8,188 nt of DNA, from NCBI GenBank assembly GCA_038231615.1, contig JBBRLA010000379.1:1-8188 (forward strand), in the 5' to 3' direction. The notes under the pieces were generated by a model. That model worked only from the letters and a program-made list of their open reading frames with translations. It did not search any database and had not been told where the DNA came from. Shown piece by piece: positions 1 through 6,566 of this stretch. Position 1 is the stretch's first letter; each line of letters opens with the position of its first letter. The stretch comes from JBBRLA01 sp038231615 (GTDB taxonomy: Bacteria > Myxococcota_A > Polyangia > Palsa-1104 > JAEUJZ01). The position numbers were made by a program, and so were the translations under genes.

Positions 1-107
1 ACGATCGCGAAGCGCCGCAGGCGCCGCGGTCCAACGATCGCGAAGCGCCGCAGGCGCCGCGGTCCAACGATCGCGAAGCGCCGCAGGCGCCGCGGTCCAA
101 CGATCGC
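1..107 (+). repeat. 33-bp perfect tandem repeat, three copies plus 8 bp
   Basis: Copies at 1-33, 34-66 and 67-99 are identical, and a partial copy (acgatcgc) sits at 100-107 before the sequence diverges. Each unit starts with acgatcgcg and contains a GC-rich imperfect palindrome (gcgccgcaggcgccgc). The array touches the window edge, so more copies may lie upstream. Complete identity between units indicates recent expansion, probably by slippage or unequal recombination. Confidence 0.95.
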
Positions 108-194
108 CCCCGGGACAAGGACGGGGGGGCGGCAGCAGGCGGGGCCAAGCCATTCTCGACGCCCTTCAATCAGATCCGCATCCGGACCAAGTAG
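3..194 (+). CDS. C-terminal end of an unidentified protein with 11-residue tandem repeats (partial)
   Basis: The frame is open from the window edge and stops at TAG 192-194, giving 63 residues. The first 33 residues are three identical copies of DREAPQAPRSN. They are followed by a charged, Gly/Ala-rich stretch (DRPRDKDGGAAAGGAK) and the tail PFSTPFNQIRIRTK. The repeat unit is 33 bp, so the array keeps the frame, and the stop falls just before the convergent peptidase gene, which supports real coding. The composition (Pro, Arg, Asp, Gln) suggests a disordered linker or tail. No domain is recognisable and the N-terminal part lies outside the window, so no function is proposed. The alternative is that the repeat is non-coding and the frame is accidental. 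Confidence 0.5.
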   Translation, partial: DREAPQAPRSNDREAPQAPRSNDREAPQAPRSNDRPRDKDGGAAAGGAKPFSTPFNQIRIRTK

Positions 195-223
195 ACGAAC
201 GCCGGCCAGCTTCCGGGCGAGTG

Positions 224-1927
224 CTATTTCCTGCCGAACTCGTCCGCTTTCTTGAACGTCGGCCGGGTCGCCTGATTCGCCAGGCGCATCCCGGCAAAGT
301 ACAGAAGCTGCACATCCTTCACAGCTCCCACCCAGTTCCAGTCCTCCCGCAACTCATCGCTAGGCTGGTGGTAATTTTCCGCTACATACCGTTCCACCTT
401 CGCCTTCCCCGCCCCAACCTGCACCTTTCCCGCCCCATCCAGCAGGTCCACCGGCATTCCCAGGTAGATTGACGGCACCCCGACCCGGGCGAAGTTTAGC
501 TGATCGCTCCGGTAGAAACTCCCCCGGTCGGGCATCTGGTCCGGCAACACCTTTCGGTGCTGCGAGGCCGCGATCTCGTCCACCACGCCATCCACCGATG
601 ACTTCCCCCGACCGATCTGCACCACCTGGGCGCTGGGCCCGAACACATTGATCCCGTCGATGTTGATGTCCAGCACGAACCGCCCCACCCCCTCCGGCGG
701 ATGCTTCACCAGGAATTCCGACCCGATCAGACCATCCTCCTCCCCGGTCACCGCCGCGAAGAGCAGAGATCGCCTGGGCGCCGGCCCCAGCACGGCCGCC
801 CGCGCCAGGGACAGCACGCTCGCCAGCCCCGTCGCATTGTCCAGCGCCCCGTTGAAGATCTTGTCCGCCCCCGTGGCCTCCGGGTGCGTCCCCAGGTGGT
901 CCAGGTGGGCGCTATACACCACCGTCTCCCCCCGCAGCTTCCCGTCACTCCCGGGCAGCATCGCCAGCACATTGGCGCTGGTCAGCCGCCGCATCTCCGT
1001 CGCCAGCTTCATCCCCGCCCGCACGTTCAGCGACACCGGATGAAAATCTCGTTTCTCCGCCGCCCGGCGCAGTTCATCCAGATCGTGCCCCCCCGCCTGC
1101 ACCAGCCGCCGGCTCGCCTCCTCCGTCAGCCAACCTCGCACCTTCAGCCGCTGCAGCTTGTCTTCCGCCCGCTCCGGCGCCTCGAAGTTCTCCCCGTCCC
1201 ACGACGAGACCACCACCGACCACGGATAGCCTGCCGAGGGCGTCGTATGAATGATGATCGCCCCGGCCGCCCCGTGTCGCGCCGCTTCCAGATACTTGTA
1301 GTCCCAGCGACCGTAGTAAAGCCGCGTCTTACCTTCAAAAAGAGCCGGGTCCGACTCCGGATCATTGTTCATCATGAGAAGCACCTTCCCCCGCAGGTCG
1401 GTCCCCTTGTAATCGTCCCACTGGTACTCCGGGGCGGTGATGCCGTAGCCGACAAAGACCAACTCCCCGTCGCGGATCTCCGACGAGGCGGCCTGCTCGC
1501 CGGTGACCAGCACCATGTCCTTGGGTGGGATGGTGACGCGCACCGGCAGCGTCCCGGCCCCCGCCTTGAATGTAGGAGGCGAAAGGACCCGCGAACGCAG
1601 CCCGACCAGTTGCACCCACTGGAAATAGCTTGGTTTTCCTGCCTTGTCTGCCTCGGGCGGATCCCCTGCCGGCAAGAGGCCCAGCCCCTCGAACTGGGCG
1701 GCCAGATAGGTCCGGGCCAGCTTGTCTCCTGCAGAACCCGGTTGCCTTCCGCCGAGCTGATCATCGGAGAGGAAGCGCACCTGGGCCCGCAGGCCGCTTT
1801 CGGTGATTGCCGCGGCGGCCTGTGCCTGGGTCAGTTCCCCGGCGGCCGCGACCGCCGGCCAGGCAGACACGGCGACCCCGAGGATGCCGAAAAGAAAGGG
1901 GAAAAAAGCGACGCCACGGGTTTTCAT
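224..1927 (-). CDS. Secreted M28-family zinc metallopeptidase (aminopeptidase-like) with PA-like insert
   Basis: This is a 567-residue exported hydrolase that probably removes N-terminal residues from peptides. A basic start and hydrophobic core (residues 1-28, AVAAA cleavage region) form a Sec signal peptide. The stretch at about 130-290 (ELVFVGYGI, DLRGKVLLM, AARHGAAGAIIIH) resembles a PA domain inserted before the catalytic core. The core at about 315-550 keeps all M28 motifs: SAHLDHLG (H341), GALDNATG (D363), TGEEDG (catalytic E396, ligand E397), INIDG (D424) and ENYHQPSDE (H520), so the enzyme should be active with two zinc ions. The ATG at 1925-1927 is chosen because GAGG lies just upstream and the signal peptide then begins properly; a TTG seven codons earlier (1946-1948) is possible. 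It follows a small membrane-protein gene on the same strand and converges with the repeat-bearing gene. The exact substrate cannot be told from sequence. Confidence 0.93.
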   Translation of the reverse strand: MKTRGVAFFPFLFGILGVAVSAWPAVAAAGELTQAQAAAAITESGLRAQVRFLSDDQLGGRQPGSAGDKLARTYLAAQFEGLGLLPAGDPPEADKAGKPSYFQWVQLVGLRSRVLSPPTFKAGAGTLPVRVTIPPKDMVLVTGEQAASSEIRDGELVFVGYGITAPEYQWDDYKGTDLRGKVLLMMNNDPESDPALFEGKTRLYYGRWDYKYLEAARHGAAGAIIIHTTPSAGYPWSVVVSSWDGENFEAPERAEDKLQRLKVRGWLTEEASRRLVQAGGHDLDELRRAAEKRDFHPVSLNVRAGMKLATEMRRLTSANVLAMLPGSDGKLRGETVVYSAHLDHLGTHPEATGADKIFNGALDNATGLASVLSLARAAVLGPAPRRSLLFAAVTGEEDGLIGSEFLVKHPPEGVGRFVLDINIDGINVFGPSAQVVQIGRGKSSVDGVVDEIAASQHRKVLPDQMPDRGSFYRSDQLNFARVGVPSIYLGMPVDLLDGAGKVQVGAGKAKVERYVAENYHQPSDELREDWNWVGAVKDVQLLYFAGMRLANQATRPTFKKADEFGRK

Positions 1928-1978
1928 CAGACCTCTATACCACTGCAATCGGGACCGGCGGAAGCACGCCGCGAACGC

Positions 1979-2122
1979 CTAATGGGGTTGATCGTCGGGC
2001 GGTGACCGACGGTAGAACACGATCGCTGCCACTACGCTCAGGACGACGATGACCCCGACGAAGATCGCGTAGATCAGATCGCCCCTTTGGCCAAAGAGGC
2101 CGCCCCCCCCTCCCGAGGGCAT
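1979..2122 (-). CDS. Small single-pass membrane protein, 47 residues
   Basis: The product is not a recognised family. It begins with a glycine-rich head (MPSGGGGGLFGQRG), has one strong hydrophobic helix at about residues 16-37 (LIYAIFVGVIVVLSVVAAIVFY), and ends in a short charged tail (RRSPPDDQPH). The RR after the helix suggests a cytoplasmic C-terminus. Codon third positions are GC-rich as in neighbouring genes, which supports coding. The stop lies 51 bp before the peptidase start on the same strand, so the two may be co-transcribed. The ATG at 2120-2122 has no clear Shine-Dalgarno. A longer version from ATG 2252-2254 (91 residues) is open, but its extra part runs through a direct repeat and hairpin and looks unlike protein. 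The assignment is moderate. Confidence 0.5.
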   Translation of the reverse strand: MPSGGGGGLFGQRGDLIYAIFVGVIVVLSVVAAIVFYRRSPPDDQPH

Positions 2123-2153
2123 GAGCAGGACCGGGGCCGACTGCCACCCTGGG

Positions 2154-2206
2154 TTCCGAGCTGGCTGCACGTTGGCGTTGTTTTCCGAGCTTGCTGCACG
2201 TCGGCG
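2154..2206. repeat. Two 24-bp direct repeats at 29-bp period
   Basis: The unit ttccgagctggctgcacgttggcg (2154-2177) recurs at 2183-2206 with two mismatches (g to t, t to c), separated by 5 bp. The second copy runs straight into a hairpin. The pair lies upstream of the minus-strand small membrane protein and peptidase, so it could be a pair of binding sites for that transcription unit or a decayed repeat element. Confidence 0.75.
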
Positions 2207-2216
2207 ATAGCCGACG
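2199..2216. repeat. Perfect 7-bp inverted repeat (hairpin)
   Basis: The arms cgtcggc (2199-2205) and gccgacg (2210-2216) are perfect complements around a gata loop, and gccgac occurs again a few bases further on. No T-run follows on either strand, so a simple intrinsic terminator is unlikely. It overlaps the second copy of the 24-bp direct repeat. Confidence 0.6.
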
Positions 2217-2296
2217 ATGGCCGACAAACAAGAGAGGTTCGTGTGATCGAGCATGGCGCAGACTTTACACGCATTGACGGCCCGGATGGGCGCGCC

Positions 2297-2474
2297 TAGA
2301 GCGCCGAACGGTTTGAACGCCGTAGCGAGGACCGCTGACGGCGAGGCGGATCGGCGCGCACGCCCGGAGCGCCGACTGAGACGAGCCGAGGCCCGTCGCA
2401 GGGAGGCAGGACGTACGCGACGATCCGACCGCCGACGGCGGCCGCAGTAGGCGGGCAAACCGTTCGGCGCTCTA
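2297..2474. mobile_element. Probable non-autonomous MITE-like element: 178-bp imperfect palindrome with 19-bp perfect ends
   Basis: The ends are perfect 19-bp inverted repeats: tagagcgccgaacggtttg (2297-2315) and its reverse complement (2456-2474). Inside them the halves still align as imperfect inverted copies, for example ggatcg followed by cgcg about 50 bp in from each end, so the whole segment could fold into one long stem. Just outside, actttacac (from about 2262) on the left and actttgcac on the opposite strand on the right are also related, so the original element may have been slightly larger (about 2260-2493). There is no transposase or convincing frame inside, and no clear target-site duplication was found. 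It may instead be a structured RNA or a dispersed intergenic repeat. Confidence 0.6.
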
Positions 2475-2692
2475 ATGCCTGAAGTGCAAAGTGTTGCCGC
2501 ACACATCTATAGCTTTTGCGTAAGCGTCCCCTCATCTCGACCCTGTTCAGAGACTGCTTACCATATGGCTCGCCTTGTGATCGGCGCTACGAATCAAATG
2601 ACAGCACAAGAACCGAAAAAGAGGGTAGCGCAACCGATTCCGATTCCTTACAGTAGTACCAGGTGCTGGTTCTGTTATGGCTGCCCAACGAC
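2475..2692. other. Intergenic stretch without a supported gene
   Basis: Together with the repeats before it, this belongs to a gap of about 630 bp (2123-2749) between divergent genes. Its base composition is more AT-rich than the surrounding genes. A 73-codon frame is open on the plus strand but has no ribosome binding site and no protein-like pattern, so it is not called. No RNA gene is recognisable. It ends at the promoter of the receiver-domain gene. Confidence 0.5.
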
Positions 2693-2721
2693 GTAACAAA
2701 TCCTTTGTTTTCTGCGATAAT
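2693..2721 (+). promoter_or_regulatory. Sigma70-type promoter for the receiver-domain gene
   Basis: GTAACA at 2693-2698 (4 of 6 to TTGACA) is followed after exactly 17 bp by GATAAT at 2716-2721 (5 of 6 to TATAAT). It lies in a locally AT-rich stretch directly upstream of the gene. The predicted transcript would begin near 2728, leaving a short leader that holds the purine-rich ribosome binding site. Confidence 0.55.
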
Positions 2722-2749
2722 GAAAATTTTCTTAAAGGGGGGTGCTGAT

Positions 2750-3145
2750 ATGAAGACCGTGCTTCTTGTCGATGACGACCCGAGCTGCCGGGAGGTGATG
2801 GCTTGTCTGCTGCAGGAGGCCGGGTTCATCGTTCTTGGAGCGGCTGACGGCAGAGAAGCCCTGGAGAGACTGCGCAGCGGGCCCCTGCCGCAGCTCATCT
2901 TGCTGGACCTGGACATGCCCGGAATGGATGGCAGGGCGTTCCGCCGGGTCCAGCGGCAAGTCCCGGTGCTCTCGACCATTCCCGTGGTTATCCTCTCCGG
3001 GAGTATGGACGGGCAGGAGGAGGCCCAGGCGCTTGACGTCGCCAGCTACCTGCGCAAGCCGGTTGGACGCGACCGGCTCATCGGCACCGTCGCTCGACAC
3101 TGCCTGCGTAGCATCGATTCCGAGCCCCTCCCCGTACCCAGATAG
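2750..3145 (+). CDS. Single-domain response regulator (CheY-like receiver)
   Basis: The 131-residue protein is one receiver domain with no output domain. It would be phosphorylated by a histidine kinase and act by protein contact in the cytoplasm. The acidic pocket is seen in VLLVDDDPS (D8-D10), the phosphoacceptor is D53 in LLDLDMPGMDG, the switch Ser/Thr is S83 in VVILSGS, and the conserved lysine is K103 in LRKPV, so every key residue is present. The ATG at 2750 is chosen over the upstream one at 2663 because the receiver fold starts here and AAAGGGGGG (2734-2742) is well spaced before it. The upstream start would also lie before the predicted promoter. No kinase gene is in the window; the next gene, 157 bp downstream on the same strand, does not look like a signalling protein. 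Confidence 0.93.
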   Translation: MKTVLLVDDDPSCREVMACLLQEAGFIVLGAADGREALERLRSGPLPQLILLDLDMPGMDGRAFRRVQRQVPVLSTIPVVILSGSMDGQEEAQALDVASYLRKPVGRDRLIGTVARHCLRSIDSEPLPVPR

Positions 3146-3302
3146 ATCGACGTTCCAGATATATGGAAAAGAAGCGAGACGCTGGAATAACGGACTCATC
3201 CTGAGCTGGCTGTCGCGGATTTTTGAGCGGAGTCATCCGTACCTTGCTTCCTGCCTCTGCCTTTGCGAATCGATGAATTCGCGTTATGAAATTCATTCAG
3301 AC

Positions 3303-4202
3303 ATGGATCACCTCACTTTTGTTCCCGCCGGCAACGAATTCTTCCTCTGGGCAGACGATGCCATTCCCGGGGCTCAGCGCTCCGAGGTGGCGGAACGGCT
3401 CACCAGGGCGGGGTGGCCGTCCGCCGCCCGCATGGTCGGGGGCCCCGATGGGGGGCGTCACCTGGAGGGCACGCTGATCGAGATGATCGATGCCCTGCCG
3501 ATTCTCGCCAGCGGGCCGACGGGTGCATCGACCCAGGCGGACCTGGACCTGCCACCGTCCATGCTTCTGTACAGCGGACTGCTGCGTCGAGGGCTGGAAC
3601 TGGTGGGCGAGAGGCGCCTCTTGCCCATCCTGCGGGCGCGCCCAGGAGACCGCGATGCCCGCCCTTCTGGCTGGGAAGCCCGCTGGGAGGCCCTTTCCGG
3701 ACCCATGCGGGACGATCCGCTCTGGGCGCTGGCGCATGGGATCGGCCGATCGGGAGGTACCGAGGTGGCGGTGGTCCTTGGGCGGCTGGTGTCGGTGCGG
3801 CAACTCGCCGAGCACCAGGCGGGTCGGCTCCTGCGTCGGGTGCTCGATGCCTGCGCTGATGTGCTGGTGCGTGAGGCGGCGTGGCGCGGGGCGGTGGTGC
3901 GCCTCGCGGGATGGCCGGCGGATGCGTGGGAACAGCGCCTGGTTCATGCGCTCTGTGACCTCCACCCCGTCTTCGCCTCGGGTCCCTGTTCCGCGTCTTT
4001 CGCCGCCGAGCTTCGAGAATGGACCCAGGTCCAGGCAGAGGGGTCGTCTCTTTTGCCCTCGCCGCCCTCGTGGCACGCCCCCGAGTCCCTTCTCGATGTA
4101 CTGCGCCGCATTGTCGCGCCTGCGGCGTACCTGGCCCAGCAGTTGCTCCATGCCCAGCCCGCCCCGCGCACCCTCATCGACGTCCAGAAGAGCGCATCGT
4201 GA
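3303..4202 (+). CDS. Stand-alone protein resembling the N-terminal region of bacterial SNF2 helicases
   Basis: The 299-residue protein has no catalytic motif. Its pattern recalls the non-catalytic N-terminal region of bacterial SWI2/SNF2 helicases: an opening FFLWADDA (13-20), then about 80-104 (LPPSMLLYSGLLRRGLELV), a tract at 124-150 (WEARWEAL then DDPLWALAHGI), LLRRVLDACADVLVREA (176-192) and FAAELREWTQ (233-242). The helicase walls that normally follow (Walker A, DEAH) are absent; the frame ends at TGA 4200-4202 and the next gene is unrelated. It could be a true stand-alone partner protein or a remnant of a larger gene. The family match is by eye and is uncertain. No strong Shine-Dalgarno precedes ATG 3303; ATG 3273 in the same frame would add ten residues. 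The next gene starts 46 bp downstream. Confidence 0.7.
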   Translation: MDHLTFVPAGNEFFLWADDAIPGAQRSEVAERLTRAGWPSAARMVGGPDGGRHLEGTLIEMIDALPILASGPTGASTQADLDLPPSMLLYSGLLRRGLELVGERRLLPILRARPGDRDARPSGWEARWEALSGPMRDDPLWALAHGIGRSGGTEVAVVLGRLVSVRQLAEHQAGRLLRRVLDACADVLVREAAWRGAVVRLAGWPADAWEQRLVHALCDLHPVFASGPCSASFAAELREWTQVQAEGSSLLPSPPSWHAPESLLDVLRRIVAPAAYLAQQLLHAQPAPRTLIDVQKSAS

Positions 4203-4223
4203 TTCCAGGGCTCTCGCTGAACA

Positions 4224-4240
4224 ATGAGTATAATGCTCAT
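4224..4240 (+). promoter_or_regulatory. TATAAT box inside a small palindrome before the DUF4129-like gene
   Basis: A perfect TATAAT at 4229-4234 sits between ATGAG (4224-4228) and CTCAT (4236-4240), which are inverted repeats. No good -35 is found 16-18 bp upstream, so a factor binding the palindrome or an extended contact may be needed. Transcription from this box would start near 4241, only about 8 bases before the ATG at 4249, making a nearly leaderless mRNA. That fits the absence of a Shine-Dalgarno there. Confidence 0.4.
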
Positions 4241-4248
4241 GTACGCCG

Positions 4249-6168
4249 ATGCTCCAGGCTGTCCCCACGCTGGTGTTGTTGCTCCTCTTGCCCGTCCTGG
4301 CGGCGGCACAGGACGAGGCGGTGGTGCGCATCCGCGCTCGCAGCGAGTTGCGCGTCGCCGAGATCGGCAGGGCGGCGCAGTCCCACGGGGTCATCGGCGT
4401 CAGACTGGGGGTGATCCTGCGGGACGCCCCCAGCCAGGAGCCCCTCGCCGGGCAGGAACTGGTGCTGCGCCTCAGGCCCCAGAACGTCACATCGCCCAGA
4501 CACCATGCCGCCTCGATCCTTTCCCAGCGCCTCAACACCGGCCGGGATGGCCACGCTACCGCCGTGTTCAACGGCCTCTTGCCAGGGCGCTACCTGGCCA
4601 CCGCCCGCTACGAGGGGGACGATCTCCACGACCTCGCCGTGGCCCCCGACCTCATAGTGGACCTCGATCGCAGGCCTGCGCGGCTGCGCCTCGATGCGCT
4701 GCAGAAGGCCCCAGTCCACGGCCCGCTGCCCCTCCTTTTGGACCTCGACGCCGAGGGGGCCCCGATCGGAGTCGGCGACGAGCCCATCCACATCGACCTG
4801 TTTGTCTCGGGCGTGCCTGTCCCGCTGGCGATTCGCGATGGGCACGGTGCGCTGACCGTGCCCCTGCCACCAGGACCCCAGCCACTGTCGCAGAGCGCAC
4901 TGCATGGGGGCGATCGCGTCGCCCTTTTTGCCGCCTACGCGGGCGACAGCCTCCACGCGCCAGCGCAGGCCCGTGCCCTGGTGCTGCTGACCACCGAGAC
5001 CCAGCTTACCCTGGACCCGCCTCCGGACGAGGTGGCGCGCTCCGGTCGGCTCCTGCTCAGCGGCTCCGCGCGCGATGAGGATGGGCCCCTGAGCGGAGAA
5101 CAGATCGAGATCCTCGCCACCCAGGAAGACACCACGCCTCCCGAGGATCCGCGCGCGCGCCTCCTCGGCAGCACCACCACCGATGCCGCGGGTCGCTTCC
5201 GCCTGGTTGTCGAGCATCTGTCTCTGCCATCGGGCACGGCGCAGATCGTTGCTCGCTCGGTGCCGGGGCGCAGTTACCGGCAGCCTGGGACCTCGACGCC
5301 GGCGATCCTCGCGGTGCTGCCACCGGAGCCGGTTTCGGTGCTTTACTTCGTGGTGCCCCTGGGTCTCACCCTCGGCGGCCTGATCGGTGTGTCGGGCTGG
5401 CGTCGACGCCACTTCCTCCTGCGCGCCCTCGCTTGCCTGCGCCCTGCATCGATCGCCTCGGCTCTCCCCGGGCCTGCCGGCAAGACCCAGCTTGGGCCTG
5501 GCGTCCAGCTGGCCCACAAGAGCCTTGTGTCCACGCTCCTATCTCGCAGGCAGGTGGACTTGACGGTGGATGGGGTCATCCTGGACGCCGCCTTCGAAAA
5601 GGGGGTCTCGAACGCCTGGGTGTCCGCTATTGCCGAGGGCGCCATTGCCGCCGACCCGGCGGCAACCGCCGCGGCGGACGGGCACGGTCGGTTCGTCCTT
5701 CCTGACCTCGCCGCGGGGGTCTACCTGGTCCTCATAGGGGCGCCCGGCTACCTGGCCGAGTACTTCCCTGCCGTCCTGCCCCATCGGGGTGAGTTGCGCG
5801 GAGTGCAGGTGGCCCTGGCCCCGATCCGCGGGCGCATCCTCCTGCGCTGGCGACAGGTCACCATGCCGCTCTTCCCTGGCGGCGGGCCCGAACGGGACCT
5901 TTTGACGTGGACTCCCCGGGAGGTCTGCGGTCACGTAGAGGGCCGCAAGGGAGGCCCGGCGTTCCCGATGGCGCTCGTGCCGTTGCAACGACTGACCGAG
6001 CTGGTCGAAGACGCGTATTATTCCTCCCGAACGTGCACGGGCGAGACACTGGCCGAGGTCGAAGCCCTGGCCGAACGAATCACCGCGTTGCTGCCGGCGG
6101 ACGCCCAGCGCCTTGCCGTCCAGAGCCAACCGACAGCGCCGGGCCGCCCGCCCCGGAGGGGTGACTGA
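4249..6168 (+). CDS. Membrane protein: Ig-like exported domains, one TM helix, carboxypeptidase-regulatory-like and DUF4129-like cytoplasmic region
   Basis: The 639-residue protein starts with a signal peptide (residues 1-20, LVLLLLLPVLAAA). Residues about 48-352 look like two or three beta-sandwich (Ig-like) domains, with phrases such as TGRDGHATAVFNGLLPGRYLA and TTTDAAGRFRLVV. One TM helix covers about 362-384 and ends in RRRH, so the rest is cytoplasmic. Residues about 436-525 resemble a carboxypeptidase regulatory-like domain (ADGHGRFVLPDLAAGVYLV). The end, about 550-620 (TPREV, then LTELVEDAYYSSRT), resembles DUF4129, a domain common beside MoxR, DUF58 and transglutaminase-like genes in cell-envelope loci. 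No enzymatic site is seen; a structural or anchoring role is inference. ATG 4249 is the only start because an in-frame TAA lies at 4231-4233. It follows the SNF2-N-like gene by 46 bp. Confidence 0.88.
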   Translation: MLQAVPTLVLLLLLPVLAAAQDEAVVRIRARSELRVAEIGRAAQSHGVIGVRLGVILRDAPSQEPLAGQELVLRLRPQNVTSPRHHAASILSQRLNTGRDGHATAVFNGLLPGRYLATARYEGDDLHDLAVAPDLIVDLDRRPARLRLDALQKAPVHGPLPLLLDLDAEGAPIGVGDEPIHIDLFVSGVPVPLAIRDGHGALTVPLPPGPQPLSQSALHGGDRVALFAAYAGDSLHAPAQARALVLLTTETQLTLDPPPDEVARSGRLLLSGSARDEDGPLSGEQIEILATQEDTTPPEDPRARLLGSTTTDAAGRFRLVVEHLSLPSGTAQIVARSVPGRSYRQPGTSTPAILAVLPPEPVSVLYFVVPLGLTLGGLIGVSGWRRRHFLLRALACLRPASIASALPGPAGKTQLGPGVQLAHKSLVSTLLSRRQVDLTVDGVILDAAFEKGVSNAWVSAIAEGAIAADPAATAAADGHGRFVLPDLAAGVYLVLIGAPGYLAEYFPAVLPHRGELRGVQVALAPIRGRILLRWRQVTMPLFPGGGPERDLLTWTPREVCGHVEGRKGGPAFPMALVPLQRLTELVEDAYYSSRTCTGETLAEVEALAERITALLPADAQRLAVQSQPTAPGRPPRRGD

Positions 6169-6213
6169 CCCGGGGTGATCGTGAAATCGCTGGCGTCCGT
6201 TCCTCCTTCGGGG

Positions 6214-6219
6214 TATGAA
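6214..6219 (+). promoter_or_regulatory. Possible -10 box of selC
   Basis: TATGAA at 6214-6219 lies six bases before the first base of the tRNA at 6226, so transcription could begin at or very near the mature 5' end. No convincing -35 element is visible about 17 bp upstream, and the gene could instead be read from the preceding coding gene, which ends at 6168. Confidence 0.3.
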
Positions 6220-6225
6220 CGGAAT

Positions 6226-6321
6226 GGGAGTGCGTCCGGGACTGGTGCCCGGCCCGGTCTTCAAAATCGGTGGATGGCAGTGAACACTGGCATCGGCGGG
6301 TTCGATTCCCGTGCATTCCCG
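6226..6321 (+). tRNA. selC: tRNA-Sec (UCA anticodon)
   Basis: This folds as a bacterial selenocysteine tRNA of 96 nt. The acceptor stem is 8 bp (GGGAGTGC 6226-6233 with GCATTCCC 6313-6320, one G-U pair), longer than the usual 7, followed by discriminator G6321. The D stem pairs CCGGG (6236-6240) with CCCGG (6248-6252). The anticodon stem pairs 6254-6258 with 6266-6270, and the loop CTTCAAA holds anticodon TCA at 6261-6263. A long variable arm pairs GATG and CAGTG (from 6273) with CACTG and CATC. The T arm has a TTCGATT loop. CCA is not encoded (CTC follows). The tRNA inserts selenocysteine at recoded UGA with SelA/SelB/SelD, none of which is in the window. Confidence 0.95.
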
Positions 6322-6356
6322 CTCGATCTGCTGTCGGTGAAGCACTCCTTTCTCTT

Positions 6357-6566
6357 TCATTGGTGCCTATTTAGATGCCCACGCGCCGCGAGCATGGAGA
6401 GCACCCGACGGTCTGGACCCTGGTGGACTGCACTCTCATCCAAGACGTGCTGGGGGATCGTTCGGCGATGCGCATCCGCAACGTGGACGTAAAACAGGGT
6501 CTCCTCAATCCGCTTGTCGGCATCAAGGATGTAGATGGTCAGCACCTTGCCGAGCCACCTCCGACA
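6357..6566 (-). other. Same-frame coding continuation after UGA 6569-6567 (possible selenoprotein C-terminal half)
   Basis: In the same frame as the small secreted protein, 69 codons follow the TGA before a second TGA at 6359-6357. They begin CRRWLGKVLTIYILDADKR and continue EETLFYVHVADAHRRTIPQH. Codon third positions and the alternating hydrophobic pattern look coding. Either UGA is read as Sec, giving a protein of about 165 residues with a vicinal Sec-Cys pair, or this is a separate small gene starting at GTG 6545-6543, for which GGAGGT (6562-6557) lies 11 bases upstream, or the gene is broken. A weak hairpin with one bulged base can be drawn at 6559-6537 just past the UGA, where bacterial SECIS elements lie. 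Confidence 0.4.

Noticed and set aside
1..107. CRISPR array from the 33-bp repeats
   Set aside because: The copies are directly adjacent without spacers and keep a reading frame, so this is a tandem repeat.
701..2005. A 434-codon plus-strand frame opposite the peptidase
   Set aside because: It is antisense to a gene with complete M28 motifs, and its product is Arg/Pro/His-rich without domains.
1979..2506. A 175-residue minus-strand protein through the palindromic element
   Set aside because: Only the last 47 codons have a protein-like pattern; the rest is Arg-rich translation of repeat DNA.
2835..3302. Longer start for the SNF2-N-like gene
   Set aside because: The extension overlaps the receiver-domain gene in another frame, and the extra residues do not look like protein.
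4237..5517. A 426-codon minus-strand frame
   Set aside because: It is antisense to the membrane protein with a clear signal peptide and TM helix; its own sequence is low-complexity Gly/Arg/Gln.
6322..6360. Intrinsic terminator after selC
   Set aside because: The stretch is pyrimidine-rich (cctttctctttc), but no preceding hairpin outside the tRNA could be found.
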